This document shows positions 1-13,392 of a stretch of 64,000 bases of DNA, piece after piece. The DNA lies in NCBI GenBank assembly GCA_022818135.1, contig JAFMSR010000019.1:35960375-36024374 (forward strand). The letters are read 5' to 3'. The DNA is from Saxidomus purpurata (taxonomy: Eukaryota; Mollusca; Bivalvia; Venerida; Veneridae). Both the position numbers and the translations under genes were made by a program. Under the pieces are notes generated by a model. That model made no database searches and was not told the origin of the DNA. It was given only the letters and a program-made list of their open reading frames with translations. Each line of letters begins with the position of its first letter. Within the stretch, counting starts at the first letter, position 1.

Positions 1-1475
1 TGAGAAATCAAACATGATTGTTTTTCTTTAATTAAAATCTATGACGTTAATCTGTCAGTACAGCTGACAGACATGAGTAACATCGACGAATTTGGGGCTA
101 ATCATTTAAACAATACAATAAGATTCACACCCTACAAAATATGAAATAAAGGCGCTAGATAATGACCCCACGTGTGAATTACTAAAACAACAAACTGAAA
201 AAGTGTTTGCAATTTAGGATCCGCAATTTGCAATTATGACACGTGTTATCAAAACACCAACCTGGGCTATTAAGCAATTAGTTAATTGATGAAATATTGT
301 AAGGCTTTCGTCGAACTTTAAAACAAATGAAAAACAACCACGAAAAAACGAACGAATATTCGAATCGTAAAATTGCATTCGAATATTCGGAACGAATGCG
401 AATATTCGAATATTCGTTCCCATCCTTACTATTTACATTAATCGAAACTTCTAAAGACCCATAGTATATATTGTGCAATGAGACAACTAGTCGTTCTGAA
501 ATGTGGAACATATCAAAGACATTATATATTCAACCTTTAAAGAAAAATTGACATCAACTTTTTGTTCTACGATCCTGTGACATGCAGACATACAGACTGA
601 AATTAGCAAACTGTTTGTGTTAACTGTCGACTTAGACAATATAAAATAATCGATTGTCAACCATTCAATAGCATATGCATTGTATGGCTTTAGTGAAACA
701 AGTTCATGAAAACATTATTGATACTTAACAAATTAAATATTCAACACTAATATCTAGCAAAACGTTATTTGACCTTACATTGTGTCAATGCACATTGATC
801 TTAAGCTGTCGTTAGAGCGCCAGGCGGCCACAGGCGCTACTAGAGGAGTCCAGTATAGATTCTTCGGCAAGAATACTCATAGACAATATTGTTGAATATG
901 TAATTTATTAAGTATTAATACTGTTGAATAAACTTCTTTTCTTAAAGATTAGTGTATAATTAGAAGACCTGACTTGACTTGACTTTTGAGTAAAATGTAC
1001 AAGTATTTTCATACAGTACATGAAAAAGTATGTAGTCTCCTAGTCGAAAGAGAAATTTTTTAATAGATTCAAATAACAAAAAGCAAGACATTGCTCCTGA
1101 TTTTGAAATTGAAACACACGTAGCACGATTATACAAATAATCGTGATGCCATCATAAAAACATATAAAACTACGACAGTCGGTCCGGCTACAAAAAAAAG
1201 ATGAGACATGCTAGTTGTTTGAAGACGCGAGATCACAGAAAATTTCAGAACGATGTATATATTTTCAAAACTTTTGATGAAAATGACGCACATATACATG
1301 CATATAACTTATTATATATTATAAGTTGCATACCTTTTTAATCAAGCATGCTACACGTAGTTTCGGTTTCGGCCTACGCGGATGCAACGATATTCGGATG
1401 TAACGATGTAAATTCTACGGCCATTAGGCGAGGGTGATAATATATCGAGGCGGGTAATATATCCATTATATTATA
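1..1475. other. No gene seen
   Basis: AT-rich noncoding DNA. Apart from the ATTCGAAT cluster, only a short (CTTGA)n run near 970 stands out. Confidence 0.6.
345..420. repeat. ATTCGAAT-rich palindromic cluster
   Basis: Seven or so copies of gaatattcg or attcgaat within 75 bp, mostly self-complementary. Typical of a decayed repeat edge. Confidence 0.6.
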
Positions 1476-1740
1476 TACAGTGGCGCTCACGTTTTTGTTC
1501 CGTTTACCTCATGGTTGTTACCGCGTGGTAAACGCCCGGTAAACGCGGGCAATTTCACGCGTTTACCGCGGTTTCACGGCTCATTTCCAAATATGGAAAG
1601 AACAGCCGGTAAAAAAAGATTAAAAAAACGGGTCACTCCAAATATGGAAGCAGTACCCCGGTAAAGAGGCGTGTCCAAACCAGCAGCCAATCAGAAGATT
1701 CCCAGCCCGTTTTTTTTCACGGCTGTTGTCGTTTCACTTA
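1476..1740 (+). mobile_element. Left end of a TIR family (TACAGTGGCGCTCACG)
   Basis: The first 30 bases (1476-1505) are an exact inverted match to 14261-14290. The next 200 bases hold repeated modules of the type cggtaaacgcggg, gtttaccgcgg and ccggtaaaaaaa. Confidence 0.5.
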
Positions 1741-2123
1741 TCAATGAACCATATCTTTGTCAGAATAACATTGAAATGTACTTTAAGTGCCGATGTTATT
1801 GCTGACCTGCTTTATAATAATAATAAATATAAATAATAAAATAATAATCTACAGTAGAGCAGGAATTCATACGTTGCGTAGACCGTTCCTGATCAATTAT
1901 TGCAGAGAAACAATTTAGAGGCAATGTTTAAACTACCGGACAAATTTTATGATTAATTTATCAGTATCCCGGCCCCGGATATTTTAATTTTGATATATGT
2001 GACACTATGTCCCGTTCAAGTTTTTGTTAACTGCAGTCCAGTACATTATTTCGCAAGATGGGTTGTAGATTATAACAACAAAGTCAGTGATTAATTCGTT
2101 GCGGTATTTTGCCGGATCTCGAC

Positions 2124-3745
2124 ATGAACAACAACGACAAGAAGGTTGTGTTAGACAAATATCTTAATAACAAAAGTATTTACTGGTAAGCAAGGAAAAG
2201 CTGGTGAAATTTGCATGTTTTTTTGTTTAATTTAGAAATAGATGGGACAGAATACGAACGGTGACTATTTTGCAAATCTTATCCATATGGACTCCGTTTG
2301 TGCACAGGAGGTCGAACCATACCCCACCCACCTATATAGGTAATAAGGTGTGTGGCTATGGTTCGACTACCTGTGCGTTTGTGGAGATAATTTTTGAGTA
2401 AGTATCGGTTTAGCAGGACCATACAAGGGGTGCTTAGAGTGGGGGAACCTATGCTCGAGGTATTTTGAATGTACAGTTAAACTTCGTTCGCTCGAACACT
2501 ACCGAATGGACCCGACCGGCGGTCCCGGCTAAAGCTCAATATAAATCATATTGTTCCACCACCAAAACCTCGAACACCGATCTCTCGAACCTGTACCGCG
2601 ATCCCTTCAGATCTATTTCATTGTAAAGTACATCCTTTGGCTCGAACAATAAAAGGTGATAATCTCAATTATCGAGCAAACAATACATTGATAATCAGCT
2701 GTCATACACAAGCGCTGGCGTGTGTTATTCACACTTAAATTTGCAATTAAAGGTTATGATGTACAAACAGACTGAAAGTCGCTCACGATCTTTATATAGC
2801 AATATATATATAAGTAGCAGATTGGCTTTAATTTTAAGTTGTTTTTTTTTTCAGAAAATTGAATAAATTATTTAATGAATGACAAACGTTTCATACTTTT
2901 ACATTACAACACTTTTTAATTTGTCTTTAATCAAGGGTAAGCTACAAGTTTATAAAATACATGCACATTTACATGTGTGTACCATTGTATGTGCAATAAC
3001 TCCCGATGTGGTCTCGATAAAAGATGTATGACGACCCCCGTGACTTACCATGCTGACAAACCTCGATTGCTTGAACTACCGATCCCTCAAACCGAAATCG
3101 CCAGACCCTTCGAGTTCCAGCGAATGAAGTTTAACTGTATATCGGCTGTTGAGAAAGCAGGAAATTCTAACCATTTTGATTTGCCTCAGCGAAAACACAA
3201 TGCTATCCCTGCTAAATTGAAACAAGATGTTGATGTGCGTCGTCAGGTGACTATGTCATTCTGGGAGCTATTGACATGACACACGTCAAAACTTTAACCA
3301 TGAAGGGAACCAATGTTAGTGGTATGTGATATTTGACAATCAACAGGTGGGAAACAGTTTTTAGAGCCTAAATATTAACTAAAAAGAAATGACAGTTTCC
3401 ATAGAAAATATATTTTTATACAAAAAAGAACAAGTTTTATCAAAAATGCTTACTTTAACTGGTTGATTTTGCAGTTTATTATTAAAGAATTTTTCTAGCG
3501 AAATGGATCCAGAACAAATGTATCTGCTGCTGTGGGGTCACAGAGCTGCATGCGCGGCTATCACTACGTTTGCTGTAAAAGCATTTCATCGACTATCAAT
3601 GCTGAATATACCTTGAAAATTATTTCTTCATCTGTTTTTCTGTAAATAGCATTTTTTTTCACCAGCATAAGGATACCGCCAGCAAAGGTTCCACCACTCT
3701 AGACATAGAGTACACAAAAAATGGTCACTACAGCCAGAAATGTAG
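2124..3745 (+). CDS. Putative three-exon gene start, product unknown
   Basis: Three short segments with good splice sites join in phase: 2124-2185 (ATG in a Kozak-like context, donor TACTG|GTAAGC), 3499-3574 (TTTTTCTAG acceptor, GCT|GTAAAA donor) and 3666-3745 (TTTTTTTCACCAG acceptor, donor TGTAG|GTGTCT, with AAAT|GTAGGT as alternative). They read MNNNDKKVVLDKYLNNKSIY, CEMDPEQMYLLLWGHRAACA, AITTFA, HKDTASKGSTTLDIEYTKNG, HYSQKC. I do not recognise the protein. The first intron contains a TIR element. Matching phases at two junctions can occur by chance in AT-rich DNA, and no convincing continuation was found. Confidence 0.25.
2474..3137. mobile_element. Tc1/mariner- or pogo-like MITE with TA duplication
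   Basis: Starts TA-CAGTTAAACTTCGTTCGCT and ends with the inverted form (agcgaatgaagtttaactg-TA). There is no transposase frame. It accounts for the open frame seen around 2977-3279. Confidence 0.65.
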
Positions 3746-5924
3746 GTGTCTTGCATTTATTACTGATATTAAGCTCATGTTATGTTTACAAAATATTTGG
3801 AAAGCATTGAAAATAATAATTTCTATTATACTGGTTGGAGACCACCAGACAAGGACGACAGTCACTTGCGAAAATGCGTGATTTATTGTTCTAATATGCC
3901 TACTCTATGGTTTATTTCTATAAGTCAATTCGAGTGCTTTATGTAGGCAGAGTTTCGGACATGAAAGTAGCTCCTTCCGACTTTTCTACTTTACTCCTGT
4001 GCACTAAATTAAATCAAATATATAGAAAGAGGAATAATATTGTATAAGTACATCAGTCACATGAAAAAGTTTTGTTTAAGAGACTAAATATCATTTTTGA
4101 TTACGTCAAGTAGCCCTTAGAGTACCGTCCCATTGCTTTCCTTTCAAAAAGTCAAGAAATTCAGCATTCACAGTCAGTCGTGCATTGTTTTGATTCCGGG
4201 AGACAAAACAAAGAATGAAAACGTTTATGTCATCACACTGACGTCATTACTCCACATTAAAACGTTCAAAAGTTTAAATTACAGTATGCATTTAATTGAT
4301 TGTCTCCTTTGTTCGGTTCTGAATCTTACATCTTCTGCATAATGTCACAGTCAGTTATTTTTTATATTTCATGTATTAGATGATTAAAACTAAAATAAGT
4401 TTGTATAATATAGTGTGTTATCTTGAATGGTTGCCTGTATAGATGAGTGAATTCCAACAGCCACTATGTATGCAATTTTACACATTACTGCCGAACTGAA
4501 AAAAGGTCCGTAGTAGTTACGATCATTTTAAAACATTTCGGCTTATAAGATAATAAGAATCAAAATGATTTATGGCTTTGTCCTAGTGAATTATTCCGCC
4601 AGGCACATCGCCTCGCGGTGGAATGCTTCAATTCCGATAAAGCGCTCAAAGTCATAGATTAGTTCCTAATTAATATTTACAGTCATATATATTGTTGATC
4701 AAACAGACACTTGATTTCAATCATCAAAGTGCAAAAATGACAGTATAATGTAAGTATTAATAATTTGATCAAGAAATCTCACTATTTTGTTAGTCACTGA
4801 AAGCATGTTAACATTGTCGAGAGGAAATTGAAAATGACATACTGTGCATGCTCAATATTTCTGTGAGGCCCGGCAAATAAAAATCACAAGTTTAACTTTT
4901 TTCATGAAATTTCATTTATGGGTCAAATGATTGAAACATTTTACACACTTCAAAAGCTAACATCACAAAAAATAAAATCTTTTTAAAAATGCTGTCCGGA
5001 TACATGGTACAGTTGGGCAATATAATTAAGCAATTTGGTGACCTCACTACCTGGCCGCAAAAATATATAAATGATCTTTTCCTAGAAGTTTTCTTTTGGG
5101 AGAAGACCTAACTTACTTCTGTTAAAAGTTTGCTAGATACAAAAATTACCAGAGTTATCGTAAAATATGTTTAAACAGAGTCCGGATGTAGGACTTCAAC
5201 CAGTACTGGTATGAAAAATTCAACTTCAGGAAAATGCTGTTACACAATGCAGAGCTGAAAATTATAATTTGGTTTTTGACAAACTGTTATGGACATTAGG
5301 GTTCATCACAAGGAAAACACGAAAATAGACACCACGCTACAGTATCTGACAGTATAATTCCAGTGGTCACATGCTGCTGTTACAGAATCAGTAGAATGCT
5401 AACTCAGTTTGTGTTATTATGGGCGTGAAACATTGATAAAACATTGAGGCATAATGATATAAACATAAAAAATTTACAAATTTTCTTGTTATCTTTTCGG
5501 GTAAGGGATATAACCTACATATCTATATCTTATGATCAGACCGTCAGATATATGGTAAAATGTCAGGTTTTAATAGACTTTAAGTTAACAGTTCATAAAC
5601 AATTGTATCCCTGTACAGTACTCATGGTACTACTGGTACTGTGGTTTGTTGTTCTAACGTGGTCCGAGTCCTTAAGTTGTGCATGTACGATTTCCCTTAA
5701 TTTTCATAAAAATAATTCTCAGCTCGCACATCTGGGTACTGATAATTTTTGCAGTTTTACCTATTCTCGGCTTTGCCGTGATGTCATACTTTTGAAAACA
5801 TAGAGCTATTGTAAAAACAATCTAGTTTCAAGGTAAACAAAGATCGTCAACTTCTTGGTTATTATAATTATTCAAAGTTATAGATGCATAGAGACCAGCG
5901 ATGACAGCTGATGAGTCACCTTAC
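3746..5924. other. No convincing gene
   Basis: Noncoding by appearance: short frames only, without splice-site support. Confidence 0.5.
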
Positions 5925-6075
5925 CTGATTAATTGTGGCAAAATTAGGCATTTTTTACCATAGGTTCTTTTTTGAAATTGTATTTATTTATCATTTTGCG
6001 TTCATTGAACACATAATCTTTGTTTCGAGAATTTAATCTGCTAGATGTACTTTGTAGGGAGTGCCTCTTTAAGCG
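5925..6075. mobile_element. Partial copy of the 49307 TTAA MITE
   Basis: Matches the reverse complement of 49311-49445 (gaaattgtatttatttatcattttg, then cgttcattgaacacataa, then gtttcgagaat) and ends in the diverged TIR gtagggagtgcctctTTAA. The far end was not found. Confidence 0.5.
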
Positions 6076-6587
6076 ACATAAGTACTTACATGACAAAAAA
6101 GCCTATAAAAAATTGACCGTCACTGCCAGGTATTTCTTTCTGGGGGCTCAAACTGGCGTGTTGGTTACTGAGGAAGAGAAACAGCTGTACATTGCAGTAT
6201 TTAACATTTATATACACAAATGCAAATTTAAAGCATTTTTGTTGGTATATATCGACAATGAAATAACCATGTATTTTTGACACAGGGACTTAAGGGTTAA
6301 TGAAACATGTAAAAGTTACTTCTCTGTTTACCAACAAGCGTCCTTCTAAGAAGCAATTTATATCAAATTTTCATCATATAATTTTTTTAATATGAAAGCA
6401 GATAACTTTACTGTAGCAAGTCTTTCTATTCCGACCTTGGATAAACAATGAAATAGCTGTACATGGGTGAAAAGTGTAGATTTTCACTTGCAATTTCAAT
6501 TGCTCCCACATGTTAGAATGAAAAGGTCTGGTTCTCTAACCCGCCCCCTCCCCGCCCACTTTGCCAATGCATACATACTGTCACTTT

Positions 6588-6645
6588 TGGTATAGTGGCA
6601 TCTGCCTTGGGAGTAGGGTGAGGGTCAAAGTTTTGAATCCCAGCA
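6588..6645 (+). repeat. Weak tRNA-like segment
   Basis: TGGTATAGTGGCATCTGCC, then GTTTTGAATCCC: degenerate A and B boxes with nearly correct spacing, no full cloverleaf. Confidence 0.25.
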
Positions 6646-8941
6646 GTGGTTAGATCTGATTGGCCGGTTGCTGAACCGACAGCTAGTTAAATAATGGTTA
6701 ACGTATGCATCTATATAGTCCTGACTGACCAGTGTCTGGTGTTAAAGTATAGAGTTCGGCAGGTAAATGTGCTTTAAGAAAGTGTTACAAAAGTCAGAAA
6801 TGGTTGGTCCTTTAAGTAGGGGCGATGCTATACTGAAATTTGTTTTCGAAATGATGGAAGGAAGCCAATTGTAGAAGGATTGCATGGCGTCATGTACATG
6901 TTATCCCTCTCTCCCTGACCGGCCAGACAGGAACTTTTTGGGGTGACTCTTCCTTTCAATGTAAAATAACATTAATCAACACCATTCTTAAAGAGCATTC
7001 ACAGAAATCAGTGCTACATGTTTTTCTTAAAACTGTTTATTAAATTTTGTGTATTCTGGTTTTTATGATATTTTATTAAGAAATGATATTTGATTTATAG
7101 TAAAATTTGTATGTAAGACTGTGGATATAGCGAAATCAGGATATAAGGAATATATTTTCTCTGCCCGAGATTCTTTCTTTATTTTACTTTTCTTATGAAA
7201 ATGTTATATGGATATAACAAACTCCGGATAATGATATGGTACCAATGAGTTTGTTATAAACAAAGTTACCAGTGTATGTCCTTTACTTTTCTATTGATTT
7301 AGTGTCCAGTGCCAGTGGTATTAGGTTAATGTACCAACATGACCAATAATATACTTGATATTTTCTGAAACAGTCTTTATTTAAGTGATGGTCTTATTGC
7401 ATATTGCTTTAGGTTTCCTTAACTTTGTGTGTTGTCCACAGCTTTTAAACCCCTAAATTCAATATACATGCAGTCACCCTGTACATTTTGGACTTGATGG
7501 TATGTTGATTATTAAACAATACTTATTTGCCAATATAAAATAGTGTGCACTGTTGAAAAAGATCACAATTTTAAAAGTGAAATATTTTTATCATTTTCTG
7601 CATTTGAATCAGAAAGGCAGAAATTAATGTCTGGTATTATTAAAGAACTTGGGATTTTCAACAAAATGCTGCAGTTCTGATAGCTGTCATTTTCATTAAA
7701 AAAACTAGTAGAAAAAAGTGGTCTGTACATTATTCATTGGAACAATTAATCTTATTCTCTTGTTTTAAGAAATGAAGCTGGTCCCTCATTAATCCACAGC
7801 CTATTCAAGTTGTTTTATTGCCTTAGGCAGTACTTAAACCTTTGCTTCAATTTCTCCCTTATCAGTATGTTATGTAAGATTACATAACATAGATATGTCA
7901 GAGGGGCCATAAAGTACACTATAGTCTCAATTTTGAGCACTGAACCATGGTTTTACCGAGATCTTACTGTAATTAGTTTAGTTTATACTTATAGTTATTC
8001 AATATTCAAGGTCAAAATTCAGGCTATACTGAAGAACTATTGGTCAGCGGGACGCTTTATTTTATATTCGCACCATTTGTTCAGTTTTATTGAAATGCAT
8101 TTAACAGCTGTATTTCATAATCAGTTGATTGAACCATAGTTGGAATTGTAGAATTATTTTTCAAATTGGAAGTTTCTGATTGAAAATCATTTTTGGAAGT
8201 TTAAAAACTAAACTGAAGAAGTGTTGTTCTATGGGAAATTTTGAGTAAATATCAGATATCAAGTAGTAAAGTCTTTTTTAATGAGTTCCAAGTTAGACAC
8301 TATGTAAAATATGACAATCTTTTTTTTATTTAAATAACAGTTCAATCATTCAGGCAATTTAAGTCCAGATATGTTTAAGAGTCTCAAAGAATTAGAAATG
8401 TCTAGGATTTCACTAAGTACACAAAGTTTAAACACAGAGTATTTTGATTTAAATCTATAAAATGCTGCTCAAGGTTTATAGATCTGTGATATTACATCTG
8501 TCATTTAGGGAGTTTAATAATATTAAGACATTTAACAATAAATCACACAAAATAAAAGATTTTACTTCAAAATGATGGCCAGGCAGCCAGAATCAGCCTT
8601 CAGCTCGAAAAGTCATTAGTTCATACTTATTCATTTTAGCTTAAAAATATTTTATATTTAGCAAACATTACAAGTTTGATAAATTACTTTGCATTAAACA
8701 AATCCTAATACACTACATAGACAATCTACTGTAAATCCTGTACATTTTGATTCCTGGGTCAACATATTTGTTAAACATCATAACCATTTTTGCCAAGCAG
8801 CTTACGAAAGCTCAATATAGGTGTCCAAATAATGGTTCGGTGTATACATGTGCATGCGTGTGTCCTTGTAAGCGAGCTTGCGTCTGTCTGAATTTAGTTT
8901 GACTCGGTTGTAACTTATCCATGAATCAAAGGATTATTAAA
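6646..8941. other. No convincing gene
   Basis: AT-rich. One acceptor (TTCTCTTGTTTTAAG at 7755-7769) is followed by about 38 open codons rich in Leu and Phe; no homology and no partner in phase. Confidence 0.5.
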
Positions 8942-9420
8942 TTACTTGGCACAAATGTTCAACATCATGAGACGTACTGTCATGCGCAAGAACCAGGTCC
9001 CTAAGTCTAAAGTCAAGGTCACACTTGAGGTTAAAGGTCAAACTCGAGAATGACTGTCCGGGGCATTTCTTCTTCATGCATGAAAGGATTTTGATGTTAA
9101 TTTTCACAAATGTTCACCATCAAGAGATGGATTGTCATGTGCAAGAACCAGGTCCCTAGGTCTAAGGTCAAGGTCACACTTAGAGGTTAAAGGTCAAACT
9201 CAAGAATGACTGTTCGGAGCATTTCTTCTTTATGCATGAAAGGATTTTGATGTTACTTGGCACAAATGTTCACCACCATGAGACTTAGTGTCATGTGCAA
9301 GAACCAGGTCCCTAGAGGTTAAAGGTCAAATTCAAGAATATCTTTGTCCACAGCATTTCCTCTTCATGTATGGAGCGATTTTGATGTTACCTTGCACAAA
9401 TGTTCACCACCATGGGCTTC
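8942..9420 (+). repeat. Tandem array, about 155-bp unit, 3.2 copies
   Basis: Each unit runs: cttggcacaaatgttca, catgagac, gcaagaaccaggtccct, caaggtcacactt, gaggttaaaggtcaaa, gcatttcttcttcatgcatg, aaggattttgatgtta. Unit 3 lacks the caaggtcacactt part. It carries AGGTCA half-sites (see findings). Confidence 0.8.
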
Positions 9421-9815
9421 CTTTGTTTTTAGAATTTCTTCCCTTTGTTTTACTATAAATAGCTTATATTGTAACATTTTTATTACTCGCCATAGAGAAA
9501 AATCAAGACTACCTTTATGTGGTACAACATGCATGTTACATCCAATATTTTGGTGAATTTTGACCTATCTCTATTTGGTAAGGAGTTAGTCCTTTTGACA
9601 GCTGGCAGGGATGACATGTTGCACGTGGGCATCTAGTTTAGTTTTTAGCAATTTGCTTACACTTTTGCCTCTTGTGCAGATCAAAATCATGTAGTCTGAT
9701 CATAACCTGCACTGTTAACTATTCAGTCAGTAAATTTTCAGTATGTGTATCAGTTATTAGTTGTAAGACTTAAAACAAAATGTAATTGATAATTTTTCTT
9801 CTTAATTTATTGTAG

Positions 9816-9989
9816 AAAAAAGCGTCATGTACATGCAGTGCTGAGGGAAGTTCAATAGACCAAGATATGAAAACAACAGAAAACAGTCTATCATTGCAAT
9901 TGTTAACTGAAGGATTCTGTGGTGATCCAGATGGCTGTATCAGTTTAGAAGATGAAGTTCTTTTTTTATTCATCATATTACCTTGGTGA
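9816..9989 (+). CDS. Possible terminal exon, product unknown
   Basis: After a strong acceptor (TTTTTCTTCTTAATTTATTGTAG) a frame stays open for 57 codons: KKASCTCSAEGSSIDQDMK, then SLSLQLLTEGFCGDPDGC and ISLEDEVLFLFIILPW, then TGA. The composition is acidic and serine-rich, unlike the neighbouring noncoding DNA. There is no start codon at the head and no partner exon could be joined in phase with confidence. Confidence 0.22.
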   Translation, partial: KKASCTCSAEGSSIDQDMKTTENSLSLQLLTEGFCGDPDGCISLEDEVLFLFIILPW

Positions 9990-10889
9990 TGAGACTTGAC
10001 ATCATATGCATAAAAGTAGATTTTTCAGTTTCAACGGAATAAACAAAACAGGAAAACAAAAGCATCAAATGAAAAGAATTGATAATTGAGGTGAGACAAT
10101 GGAACACTTGATGTATTGACAACATGCAGTTAACATTAAAGAAGAACTTCGCTGAGTTTACTCATATTTGGAATTCATGTACATTGATTTTTTGAAGAGG
10201 AAGATAAGGAAAGAACAACAGTAAAATCAGCAAATTGATAGCTCACAAGAAACATCATTTGGCCAGACAACATCCATATTGGATACAATCCCAAGTTGCA
10301 GCTGAAGTGATAATGCTACGCTTGCTGTGAATTTTTGTTCTTATAAGAGAAGTCATTGAAACTCTAGAACAGTAGCTGGTGATGAAGAATATAGCATGCG
10401 AAATAACCTTAGTAATTTATATATATAATTGTAATCACAGCATGGTGAATGCAAGCTCAAATATCAAGGTCGCACTTTGATAACAAATGGACGCATGAGA
10501 ACTTTTTTCAATTTTTTCAGGTTGTAACTTTTTAATGCATCGAGAGATTTTTAATTTATTTGGACAATGCAGAAATGCAGTGCTTTAACAATTTAATAGA
10601 ATACTATTTAGTACTGCAGTACATACAGTTTTGGTTACTAAAGAACTAGAGTACGACAATGACATTAATAACAATGTTACTGGTTGCTCAGATGAGCAAC
10701 TTAAATGGAACTCAGTTCTCTTGAAGAATGAATCTTCATTGCAGCTTTCAGTCATAATATTCTTGTGTATGAAAAACAAAAGTAAAAAATAGGAAAAACT
10801 GAAAGAACAGGACTGTTTATTGTAGTGGCTAATTTTTATTCAGTCACCTTCAAAACAATTTACCAATGTCTCGACCTGCGGAAATGTTT
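9990..10889. other. No gene seen
   Basis: Noncoding AT-rich DNA. Confidence 0.5.
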
Positions 10890-11345
10890 CTATACCCCAG
10901 TTGCACAAAGTGTAAGGGGGTATACTGGATTCAGCTTGACTGTCTGTCCGTCTATCCGTAGACTTACGGAACTCGATCCCTGAAAAACTCTTGGTTAGAA
11001 TTAAATTATTATTCTCAGAAATGATACGTTCCATGCCTTGATGTGCATGGTCCATATTTCTGGTAACTAGGTCAAAGGTCACATTAACGGGCTTTTGATA
11101 GTAAAATATTTTGCACTCTATCTCCAAAACCCCTTATCACAAATTAATGATATTTCACAAAGTAATAAATATCATGCCTTGTTGGACTTGGTCAATGTGT
11201 TGGGTCACTACGTCAAGGTGACAGGTGTTTAAGATAATTAAATATTGTGCACTCTGATTTTCTTAACCCTCTGGTCAAAATAATGATACACAGAAGAGAT
11301 AAATAGCATGCCTACAGTCATTGTGCATAGTCCAATTATAAGCAT
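10890..11345. repeat. Degenerate tandem repeat with TCTGTCCG opener
   Basis: Starts with tataccccagttgcacaaagtg and a short gtctgtccgtc run, then two or three loose copies of a unit of about 130 bp with ggtcaaaggtcacattaa / cgtcaaggtgacagg and atcatgcctt. No gene. Confidence 0.5.
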
Positions 11346-11665
11346 CAAATGTGATATAATTAAGAATACTGTGTCAGTATGGCGTTCAGAGATGGGCTTT
11401 TTTGGGGGTATTCATTACCTTCAGTGATAGTTCTATTTTATTATGCTACCTTGAGGTGGGGGTGTGGGGCATTGTTATAGTTGCCGCTTTGACTATGGTG
11501 TGTTTATCCATTCTTTTCTCCCTCATTTGTTCGGGACCTATTTCACAGTAACTACTGGCGTGTTCCACTTGATCGATTATTTTTCACAGTTATACAAAGT
11601 CTATGAAGCTGTATCCGGCTACCTTACTAAAAGTAATACTTGCCTTAATTCAAGTTTTAGCTAAA

Positions 11666-11731
11666 TGGTAGAGCTGCTATGGGGCAGTAATTGCGTGTTT
11701 GCATCAATACAAGAGTCATGGGTTTGATCAC
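11666..11731 (+). repeat. tRNA-like SINE head
   Basis: TGGTAGAGCTGC and, about 45 nt on, GGGTTTGATCAC resemble the A and B boxes of pol III promoters. No tRNA fold is complete. Confidence 0.35.
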
Positions 11732-13214
11732 TTTAATGCCAAATTAAGGAAGAAGTATCCTTATGGCAAGTAAAATAGGCAGTCCATCTGTAACATGTGC
11801 AATGAGTAGGGGTGCGCGATAAGACCGGTATATTGCAATTTCCTTGAGATGCGATACATACCGGTATGGTTACACCCCGTACTGTGGTATTTTCAAGTAA
11901 GCGAAAAGCTGCAATTTCTCTGTCATTTCTTAGCTGCGTGCTTTTTTTTGTCACGGCAATGACAGACAGTAACTAATAACTGTCGGTATATAATTCAATT
12001 GTTAACAAATAGAATTTAATGACTTTGCCGAAGGAAGTGTGAATACTTCAAAGTAAATTTTATTTAAGAAGTAATAATGTGTCCCTGTATTTGTTGTTGA
12101 ATAAAACACAGGAGTTCAAATGCTTAGTAATTTTTAAAAAATGAGTACATAGCACAAGTGATTTTTTTTTTGCATTTGAACGAATAACTATTTTATTTAT
12201 GAAATAACATCCGTTCTAGCGGTGTTCATCGTTTAAAAAACAATGAATTGGAGCACTAATACACAGTAATTAAGCATTTTTAACAGCGCATCAGTACAAC
12301 AGATAATTGTTTATAAGACTATTACAAAGATGAGAAGGATGATATTTTGATTCTAACATGACCAGATATTACAAAAGGTTAATAAATGCAAAGCGTTTTC
12401 TATGCGAACACTCATTTAACGTCATGCGGTGCAATATGACGTAATGTTTACAGCATATCGGTTCCTGCATTGTTTATGATTTAATATAGCATAATTTTTC
12501 AATTCTTTGTACATAGAGACAAAACCATGAATCATTTTAGAATAAACGATGAAATGATGGCACATATTTATTATTACAATTCTTTCTTGCACGTCTATAT
12601 TCAACTTGTAGCAGTACATCATTGTAACTTGAAAACACAAAATGCAATTGGACAGGTTGTTTACATACGTCTTGCAAATACTTCCTTTTTGGCACCTTGC
12701 CGGCCTTTGATAAAAGTACTGTATTTTATCGTAAAATAATAAACAACCTTATTATGTTTATGCCACTTGTGTTAGTATAACTCATATTCTAACACGATTG
12801 GAAATTTCCCCTATATACACAAAGAAGGATTTGAGCGTGATAAAACTATTAAGTATATCACGCTAGGGGTCCGGAACTATTTTTGACTGCTGAAATTACC
12901 TCCCTTGTAATTTTCACACGACATCTACGAGTGTGCCTGTGCTAATACGCTTGGATTGGTATTGTTGTTAATGAATTCACGTGATGTAAAAAAATTGCAG
13001 TAAAATTTTCTACACTTCCGGTATCGCCAGCAATATCAGACACAACAAAAATAAGACGTATAGCGCTTTTTTGAGAAGTAAAAAAGAACAGCCAAAATTT
13101 CACGAAATGCATGGAATGCACGGAAAACTACAACTTTCAAGACAGCGACTTCATGAAAATGCAGCAAATAGTACCCCATCGAACATGTTTTTGTTTAGAT
13201 TAACGGTTTAGAAT
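11732..13214. other. No gene; one possible hAT-like end
   Basis: taggggtgcgcgataagacc at about 11807 looks like an hAT-type terminus, but no matching far end was found. Confidence 0.4.
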
Positions 13215-13380
13215 GGAAATAGATTTTATTTTTAAGTGATATACCGGTTATTATATCACTGTGTGTTGGTAGATGCTTCGAAATTAATCACTCAGGCCTT
13301 CGTAATTAGATTACTACGCATTTACACACCCCGCAGTGATATACTTACCGGTATATCACTCAAAAGTGAAATCTATTTCC
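13215..13380. repeat. Foldback MITE, 166 bp
   Basis: The arms 13215-13275 and 13318-13380 are inverted copies (GGAAATAGATTT, then AGTGATATACCGGT, then TATATCACTG). The loop is about 42 nt. Confidence 0.7.
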
Positions 13381-13392
13381 TAAATATATTAC

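Noticed and set aside
6058..6129. A fourth exon for the putative gene at 2124 (ECLFKRHKYLHDKKAYKK..., donor CCAG|GTATTT)
   Set aside because: It fits in phase, but its acceptor and first 15 bases are the terminal repeat of a TTAA MITE copy, so the match is probably accidental.
8942..9420. Regular direct repeats as a CRISPR array
   Set aside because: The unit is about 155 bp and repeats throughout without unique spacers; the genome is eukaryotic.
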